This document shows, piece after piece, positions 9,601 to 16,000 of a stretch of 22,583 nt of DNA. Below the pieces are notes generated by a model that saw only the letters and a list, made by a program, of their open reading frames with translations, did no database searches and was not told the origin of the DNA. The DNA is from Symbiodinium natans (taxonomy: Eukaryota; Sar; Dinophyceae; Suessiales; Symbiodiniaceae): NCBI GenBank assembly GCA_905221605.1, contig CAJNDS010002190.1, positions 815,838-838,420 of the forward strand, in the 5' to 3' direction. Numbering within the stretch: position 1 is the stretch's first letter; each line of letters starts with the position of its first letter. Both the position numbers and the translations under genes were made by a program.

Positions 9601-10395
9601 AACCCTCAGCCCCTAAACCCTAAACCACCCCAAGCCAATACACCCTACAACCTTTAAACTACCCTAAACCACCCTACCCTATGCCGCCCTAAGCCACCCT
9701 AAGCCTTAAACCTAAACCCTAAACCCTAAACCCTAACCCTAAACCCTAAACCCTAAGCCCTAAGCCCTAAGCCCTAAGCCCTAAGCCCTAAACCCTATAT
9801 CCTAAACCCTAAACCCTAAACCACCCTAAAGCCGTAATCCGAACTGTCCCAGGTATGGCACCTTCGTTCCCAGACATGTCCCAAGTGCCCCGGCGCCGGC
9901 GCCTGCTCGGCCGGCACGGCCTCCGGGTCTCTGAGCTTTGCAGGAAAAACGGTGGGGGGGGGGGTTAGGGTTTAGGGTTTTAGGGTTTGAGGGTTTGAGG
10001 GTTTTGGGGTTTTGGGGTTTTGGGGTTTTGGGGTTTTGGGGTTTTAGGGTTTTGGGGTTTTGGGGTTTTGGGGTTTTGGGGTTTTGGGGTTTAGGGTGAA
10101 GCCTAAACCCTAAACGATTAGGGCTAGGATGTAGGGTTGATCCATATTCCATGTCTGTTTACGTAGGGTTTAGTTTCCCGGAAAAGCCCTTTCAAGCAAG
10201 CAAGGGTGCCCTTGTTGTTCCAAGGTTACTCCGGAACTCAGTTGGGGTTTCGGGTTAGGATTAGCGGTTTGGGTTTTGACCTTTTTGTTTGCGGAGTTTG
10301 GGTCTTGGGCTCGAGGTTTCGGGTTTCGGGTTTCGGGTTTCGGGTTTCGGGTTTAGGGTTTAGGGTTTAGGGTTTAGGGTTTCGGGTTTAGGGTG
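9600..10395. repeat. C-strand tract, GC island, G-strand tract with variants
   Basis: CCCTAAA/CCCTAAGC units at 9600-9825. After the island and a poly-G run (9952-9964) come TTTAGGG units, a GGGGTTTT array at about 9995-10092, and a TTTCGGG array at about 10316-10352 passing into TTTAGGG to 10393. Confidence 0.85.
9855..9926 (+). CDS. Exon-like island, unassigned
   Basis: Starting at an ATG two bases after acceptor TCCCAG, the frame reads MAPSFPDMSQVPRRRRLLGR, then HGLR, before a GT at 9927. The island is GC-rich, with C-strand repeats to the left and G-strand repeats to the right. No homology recognised. Confidence 0.25.
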
Positions 10396-10466
10396 GTGAA
10401 TCTGGGGAAAGGGGGGAGCTCAACCCGAAACCCAAACCCCCAATCTCTAAACTCGTCGGGGGAAAG

Positions 10467-10530
10467 ATGAGGGTGCAAGGAGGACACGTTGCCTTTGTAC
10501 CTTTGGCTGGAGAGCTGGGCCTCAAACCTT
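10467..10530 (+). CDS. Exon-like island, unassigned
   Basis: After GGAAAG the frame reads MRVQGGHVAFVPLAGELGLK and ends at TAA near 10530, overlapping the left arm of the palindromic element at 10529. It is protein-like but not recognised. Confidence 0.2.
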
Positions 10531-10649
10531 AACTGGGCTTTGGAGTACTATACTTTAATACTTTTTTTTGTTCTGGGTTCCTATTATTGCTACTTATTAC
10601 CTAAAAAGTGTATACTTTTTTTCCAGGGTCTACTCCAAAGCTAAGTTAA
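10529..10649. mobile_element. 121-bp palindromic MITE-like element
   Basis: Left end TTAACTGGGCTTTGGAGTA (10529-10547) is the reverse complement of the right end (10631-10649) with two mismatches. The inside is AT-rich with more self-complementary sequence (ACTATACTTT, AAAGTGTATACTTT). No coding capacity and no clear target duplication. Confidence 0.55.
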
Positions 10650-10875
10650 ACTCTACACCCCTGAGCCCCCCTAAGTACCTTAGAAGCCCCAACTCCCCAA
10701 GCCATCTACCCTACTGCAGATCTCCCTAAGCCCACAGCACACTCAACAGCCGCCACCAAAGCTATAGTTTCCTTGCGAATTTGAAGGGTGGCTCTTGGAA
10801 TGGTCGATTTTGAGAAAGATGTCCTCCAAAACCTACACCCCTAAACCCGAAACCCCAAACCCTAGACCCTAAACC

Positions 10876-10942
10876 ATGCCAATGACGCGCCTTGCTGCGC
10901 TGGCGGCACTGACCGGGCTGGCGATGATGGAGCCTCGCCGCG
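10876..10942 (+). CDS. Leader-like exon, possible signal peptide
   Basis: ATG at 10876 opens MPMTRLAALAALTGLAMM, followed by EPRR, before a GT (GTCTGG) at 10943. A basic residue followed by a hydrophobic stretch suggests a signal peptide or the first part of a plastid leader. It lies in a GC-rich island with C-strand repeats on the left and G-strand repeats on the right, as the kinase exons do. It could be the first exon of the kinase gene 2 kb downstream, but the phase does not fit the 12926 exon unless a GC donor after 10920 is used. No homology recognised. Confidence 0.3.
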
Positions 10943-11040
10943 GTCTGGGGTTTAGGGTTTAGGGTTCAGGGTTCAGGGTTCAGGGTTCAGGGTTCAGGGT
11001 TTAGGGTTTACGGTTTAGGGTTTAGGCAGAACCCTGAACC

Positions 11041-11097
11041 CTGCAACGCTGGCTTGAGTGTTTGCGTCAGCTTGTCAATGCTCACCTTGTAGACTAA
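11041..11097 (+). CDS. Exon-like island ending in a stop, unassigned
   Basis: Eighteen codons LQRWLECLRQLVNAHLVD followed by TAA. It is amphipathic and could be the end of a terminal exon. It follows a converging pair of telomere-like blocks (TTCAGGG, then CCCTGAA). No family recognised. Confidence 0.2.
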   Translation: MQRWLECLRQLVNAHLVD

Positions 11098-11197
11098 ATA
11101 TGCGCGCTGGCCCCGCCTCCATCCCCTCCTGAACCCCAAGCCCCTGCCCTAAGCTCTAAGCCCCCAAGAAAGCAATTCAAACGGCAACCCTCATTCC

Positions 11198-11750
11198 TAA
11201 TCCGAGCTCCTGTTTAATTGGGGGGGGGGGGCCCCCCGCCCCCCCCCCCCCCCACAATAAGGAAGGCAGGGTTCCGCAATAGTTGGACCATGGCCCCGTA
11301 TGGTTTCTCTAGCTCGGCTTCCTTAAAGCTTTTCCTTTTAAGCTTCAAGGCTTCTTTAAAGACTACAGGACCAGGGCTCACCACGGGCCAGGGCCTCCCA
11401 TAATTCTGGCCCCATTCTATTAATGTGACTCCGCCTTTCCCGGCCAGAGCCCGTAAGGGGTAGCTCAGGAAAGAATGAAAATTTCTCTCCTCCAGTAAGC
11501 AATCACATAAGAAATCCTTGGTTTCCGAAGGCCCTCAGCTTCCAGAAAACCGAAGCCCCGGCAGAAGAAAAAAAGCTTTCCGAAAGGCAGAGTTTCAAAA
11601 TTTGACAACCCCCCCAAAAAAAATTCTTTAAATGTGGAGGGTTTGGCCCATACGAAATCCATCGTAATGGAAAGTAGTCTTCCGGCGGGAATCCGGGCAA
11701 AAAAAATTTCTTTAAATATGGGGGGTTAAATTAAACAGGAGCTCGGATTA
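11198..11750. mobile_element. 553-bp non-autonomous element with perfect 22-bp inverted ends
   Basis: TAATCCGAGCTCCTGTTTAATT at 11198-11219 recurs as an exact inverted copy at 11729-11750. The outermost bases are TA on both sides, compatible with a TA target duplication of the Tc1/mariner type; the neighbouring CATTCC/CATCCC could be an imperfect alternative. Inside are a poly-G/poly-C tract (11220-11253) and two copies of an A-rich segment ending in CTTTAAAT(G/A)TGG(A/G)GGGTT (around 11612-11643 and 11700-11728). There is no transposase; minus-strand frames at 11465-11700 are short and unrecognised. Confidence 0.65.
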
Positions 11751-12056
11751 CATCCCACACCCTAAACCCCAGACTGTCAGAAACAAACAACATTAGCATC
11801 AATGGGTTTTTCCGGCTGTGGGGCTTCGGGGCATGGGGTTGGTACAGCAGTGCAATATGCTATAGTAGAATATGGTTTAATTTTGAGTGACGCAAGATTT
11901 TCAAAAAGTTGGATCATGTCGGGTTGAGGGGGGTTCATAGGTTTAGTCACTTTTAAAGGGGTTTGGGTTTGAGTTTTTTTGATGTTTTCAAACCCTGAAA
12001 CCTAGACCCTAAATCCTAAACCCATTCAGCCACAATTCCTGTCTGAGCACCTAACC
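11751..12056. other. Unique stretch, no gene seen
   Basis: Moderately AT-rich sequence with one or two degenerate telomere-like words; no exon-like island or repeat identified. Confidence 0.4.
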
Positions 12057-12058
12057 TA

Positions 12059-12150
12059 CTTAGTAGCTGAGTGAGTACGCTTTACACTTTTTGGGATGCT
12101 ATAATCCCCCATAGAACTGAAAGTGTACGCTTGGGAAGTCAGCAACTAAG
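12059..12150. mobile_element. 92-bp imperfect inverted-repeat element
   Basis: CTTAGTAGCTGA (12059-12070) pairs with TCAGCAACTAAG (12139-12150) with one mismatch, and inner segments (TACGCTTTACACTTT against GAAAGTGTACGC) also pair. It resembles a small MITE. No coding capacity. Confidence 0.45.
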
Positions 12151-12180
12151 CCTAAGGTATTCGGGTTCAGGGGGACCTAT

Positions 12181-12258
12181 CCCTACTGAAAGTCTTGGTA
12201 GCCCAGTGGTTGCCCATGTGGGTTCCTGCCTCTCTTATAAAAGTAACCTTCAGTAGGG
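12181..12258. repeat. 78-bp segment with 12-bp inverted ends
   Basis: CCCTACTGAAAG (12181-12192) and CCTTCAGTAGGG (12247-12258) are complementary with one mismatch. Between them TAGCCCAGTGG matches the tRNA A-box consensus, but no proper B-box or cloverleaf is present. It begins 31 bases after the neighbouring inverted-repeat element and ends in TTTAGGG words. Confidence 0.4.
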
Positions 12259-12654
12259 TTTAGGGTTGAATGTTTAGGGTTCAGGGTTTAGGGTTTAGGG
12301 CTACCAAGAAGTCCTAAACCCAACAGGCCCCTAAACCATAGCCTCTCCCGCAATCCCAAGCCCGCCATCCCAGGTCCCCCCAGCTTTTCTGGAGCACCGC
12401 CTCGTTCCCCGGAGGAGACTTCCACCGACACAGGCTTAAAGTTTAAGGTCTGAACCCTGAACCCTAAACCCAAAACCCTAAACCTTAAACCTTGGGCTGT
12501 GGGGATTAGGGTTCAGAAGGTCTACGGTGTTGGGAACACTTCGGTTAGAGTGTAGGTTCATAAGAGGCCTAGGATTTGGTACTTTTTGGGTCCACCCCAT
12601 GAGCCCACACCCTAAACCTCAAACCCGAAGCCGCAGCCCTGATCCGCCCCAGGA
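12259..12654. other. Degenerate telomere-like sequence, no gene seen
   Basis: G-strand words at 12256-12300, a GC-rich stretch with CCC runs, then C-strand words at 12455-12495 and unique sequence. No exon could be supported. Confidence 0.4.
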
Positions 12655-12725
12655 GGGTATTTCCCAAAAATAGGGGTACCCCCTTTTATACCCCAAATAG
12701 AATAGAATCCCCTTAAAGGGACCCC
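12655..12725. repeat. Dispersed ~70-bp repeat, copy 1
   Basis: The sequence from GGGTATTTCCCAA to CCTTAAAGGGACCCC is about 80% identical to the reverse complement of 19071-19139. It contains the near-palindrome CCCCTTAAAGGGA and ATACCCCAAATAG. Confidence 0.55.
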
Positions 12726-12737
12726 CGAAAAGGGTGC

Positions 12738-13090
12738 TAAACCCTAAACCCTAAACCCTAAACCCTACACCCTAAACCCTAAACCCTGAACCCTAAACCC
12801 TGAACCCTGAACCCTAAACCCTAAACCCTAAACCCGAAACCCTAAACCCTAAGCCCTAAGCCCTAAACCCTAAACCCTAAACCCTAAACTCTAAACCCGA
12901 ACCCCCTATTTTCGGAAACTCCCAGGAAGTCATCGGAGGCCTTCGCGCGCCGGTCTCGTGCATCGAGGCGCCGCGCCCCTGGGATTTTTCGAGGGGTAAA
13001 GGGCCGGAGGGGGGGTTGGGGTTTAGGGTTTATATAGGGTTTAGGGTTTAGGGTTTAGGGTTTAGGGTTTAGGGTTTAGGGTTTAGGGCT
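12738..13090. repeat. C-strand then G-strand telomere-like tracts around exon a
   Basis: CCCTAAA with CCCTGAA and CCCTAAGC variants at 12738-12905, and TTTAGGG units at 13018-13087. Confidence 0.9.
12926..12967 (+). CDS. Kinase gene exon a (N-terminal extension)
   Basis: Fourteen codons reading EVIGGLRAPVSCIE, after acceptor CCCAG and before a GC donor (GCGCCG), phase 0 at both ends. It lies between a C-strand telomere-like tract (12738-12905) and a G-strand tract (13018-13087). It precedes the conserved domain, so assignment to the kinase rests only on frame and position. Confidence 0.4.
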
Positions 13091-16000
13091 CATAAGGGTC
13101 TGTGGTTCAGGGCTTCAATGGCTCAGGGTTGAGGGTTGGGGGTCATTGGGGGGTGTGTGGATTTAGTTCTTAAACCGGAGGGTTTTGTTTTTTCGGGGCC
13201 TGGTGGTTTAGAGGCTAAGCGTAGCGTTCAGGGTGTAGAGGTTTGTGGCTGCAGGGTTTGAGGCTTTAGGCTGTTTTGGCTCGTGATGGCTGGTCTCATA
13301 ATGCAGCAGCCGAGGCCTTTGCAGATGAGCTGATCTCATGGGCGGAGGTGGGCACGTAATTGCCAGAACCCGTCCATATGCCCTAAACCTACACCAAACC
13401 CTAAGAACCCGTATGCCCTGAAGAGCCCTAAACATGTCCCAATAAACCTCATACCCCAAACCCTAGAGCCCGCTTTCAGGGTGCTTGTAATTAAGCGGGC
13501 TTTATGGGCTTGCAGTGTATGTTGACGGAGCCAAACAGGGGCTTGAATGAGGCTTCTCAGGCTGTTAGGGGCTTTAGGTGGCGTTAAGGTGAATTTGTGA
13601 ATTTGGCTTTTACCGAAGGGCTCGGCTGGTCATACCACCTTTTGCCACAGGGAAGAGCATCTGCAGCATCTAACACACACGTCTAAACTCGCAGGTCCAT
13701 AAATGTCCATAAACCCCCGAGTGCGTGCGGTTTGAGGTTGTGTTCTGTTGAAGGCTCATCGTTAGTGAGAAATGGATTTATAGCATTATGACATATTTCA
13801 ACAGCACTTTTGGCCCTGCTTATGTAAGGGGCCCTTGAACTCTCGAGCAGGGTGTAGGGCTTAGAGTTTAGGGTTGAGGGCTACTGGTCTCCACCCCTAC
13901 GCTTTCCCACTGACATGCTGAGCCCTAAGCCGAAGTCCTCATCTCCAAATTCGGTTTTAGGGTCTTGGCTTTAGGGATGAGGGTATATACGCAGTGCGTA
14001 GGACACGGATGCTAGGGCTAGTCACAGAAGAGGGTTTTCCCTAAACAAAGCAAGAGGTTCTGTAGAGCTTCTGGTTGTTCTGGTATCCATTGCGACAACA
14101 GCAGCATAGAGCCCTGCTCATGAAACGGGTTGAATGTTGTACGGTTTCCAAGTCTCTAGAGAGAGTTGGGTTGAGGATGCAAGTTAAGGTTGAGAGGCAA
14201 CCTTTTCGTGCCTTTGCCCTAAGCCTCCGCGAATGGAAGTTGATTCCTTTCTTCTCCAGGGTTTAGGGGCTTGGGTAGGGCTGCTCATCATATTATGGCC
14301 ACCCTGCAGAAGACGTTCAGACCCCGGCGACATATTCCCTAAACCCTACACCCTAAACCTCAAACCTAAACCCCTAAACCCTAAACCACTTGCCTGAATC
14401 CTGTGAGGCTGCCAGTCACTCTCCAGTCTCAGCCCCACAGTCGCTGGGCGGGTCGGAGTGGTCCAGGCGCCTTGGCAGGGTTGAGGGTTTAGGGTTTAGG
14501 GTTTCAGGTTTCGGGTTTAGGGTTGAGGGTTTAGGGTTTAGGTTATAGGTTTGGGGGGTTTTGGGGGTTTTGGGGGTTTGGGGTTTTGGGGTTTTGGGTT
14601 TCCCGATACAGTTCCTCCGCGGCTCCAGAGTCTGGGCTTAGGGGTTAGCGGCCTAATGCTTGCGAACTAAAGGCGCCAAAGCCAAAACACTTGCAGCGCT
14701 TTGTTGTTCCCAGACCCCTGGAAGGATCCAAAAAATAGAACCCCCAAATAGTACCCTATACCACTATTGGGCCACAAGGCTAACAGCCCCGAGTTTTTGA
14801 AAACTCGGCTGTTTGGGCGGGGGGGGGGGGGGGTGTGGGGGGGAGGGTTTTCAAAGGCTACAAGGCAAAACAGTCGAGTGCCATGCTTAGGAACCCTTAA
14901 GGGGATGTGTTTTTGGATCCTCCCAGGGGTCTGGGTTTGCAAGACCGCTGACCTTATTCATAACTTGATCAACCTCCTGGGGCCAGTTTAGGGTTCAGGG
15001 TTTAGGGTTTAGGGTTTAGGGTTTAGTGTTAAGGGGTTTGCTGCTTGCTTAGTTGCCTGTTGAGGGCTAGGTGCTCTGGGGGGAGAGTTCTTTCGTTTGG
15101 GGCTTCGGCTTTCAGACCCTATACCCGAAACCCAAACTATCAGCCTGAAGCAATCACCCTGAACCCTGAACCCTGAACCCTAAACCCTAAACCCTAAACC
15201 CTAAACCCTAAACCCTAAACCCTAAACCCTAAGCCCTAAACCCTAAACCCTAAACCCTGAACCCTAAACCCAAATTCTGAGGTTCTACCGGTTGAAGACT
15301 GAGACTGGCGAGTTCTTCGTCAAGAGCTCTACCCGGGAGGCATCCAAGGCAGGGGCATCACCTGGGACTCCGCTCGGGTAGCCCTCACCCTAGGCTCCAA
15401 ACCCAAGCCCTAAACCAAACCCTAAACCCGACACCCTAAACCACCCCAAACCCCCAAACCCTCAAACCGCTAAACCCCTTATAAACCCCAAACCCCAAAC
15501 CCTAGCCCTAAACCCCAAAACCCTCAGCCCCAACCCCTAAACCCTAATCCCCTGAACCCTAAAACCCGACACCTCCAGTCCCCCCCTCAAAGCCCATCCG
15601 CCAGATGTTCCTCGGCGAAGCCAGGGGCCTCCTGGCCCTGGCGCGCGCCGCGAGTCATGAGGGGCTTCTCCGGGTTCCACAGGCGCCGGGTGTTTGTTTT
15701 GAAAAGGTGTGGCGGTGTAGCATGTCGGGTTTGGGGTTTGAGTTTGGGGTTTGAAGCACCCCAAACCTGAACACCTAAACCCCAAACCCGACATCCTGAA
15801 CCCTGAGCCCTCAGCCCCTAAGCCTAAACAACCTCAGGGGAAAGGTGTGTCAGCCACCAGGGCACGTCCGTGAACATTGGATCACAGCCTCCTCCCTGAA
15901 GGTCTCTTGGACGCCCTAAGCCCTAAGCCCTCAGCCCTGAGCCCTAAGCCCTAAGCGCTAAGCCCTAAGCCCTAAACCCTAAACCTAAACCCTAAACCCT

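Noticed and set aside
11455-11475. tRNA-like GGGTAGCTCAGGA
   Set aside because: There is no downstream B-box at a suitable distance and the flanks belong to the 553-bp element.
12190-12240. A tRNA gene
   Set aside because: The A-box-like word is present but lies too far from the 5' end; there is no matching B-box, anticodon arm or cloverleaf.
13275-13290. Dinoflagellate spliced-leader relic (TTTTGGCTCGTG)
   Set aside because: It matches only about seven bases of the leader end as I remember it and lies inside kinase exon b.
15590-15760. One long exon running past the GC donor at 15683
   Set aside because: The frame is open on both sides of 15605-15682, but similarity to the kinase family stops at the chosen acceptor and donor, and the next exon continues the motif exactly from there.
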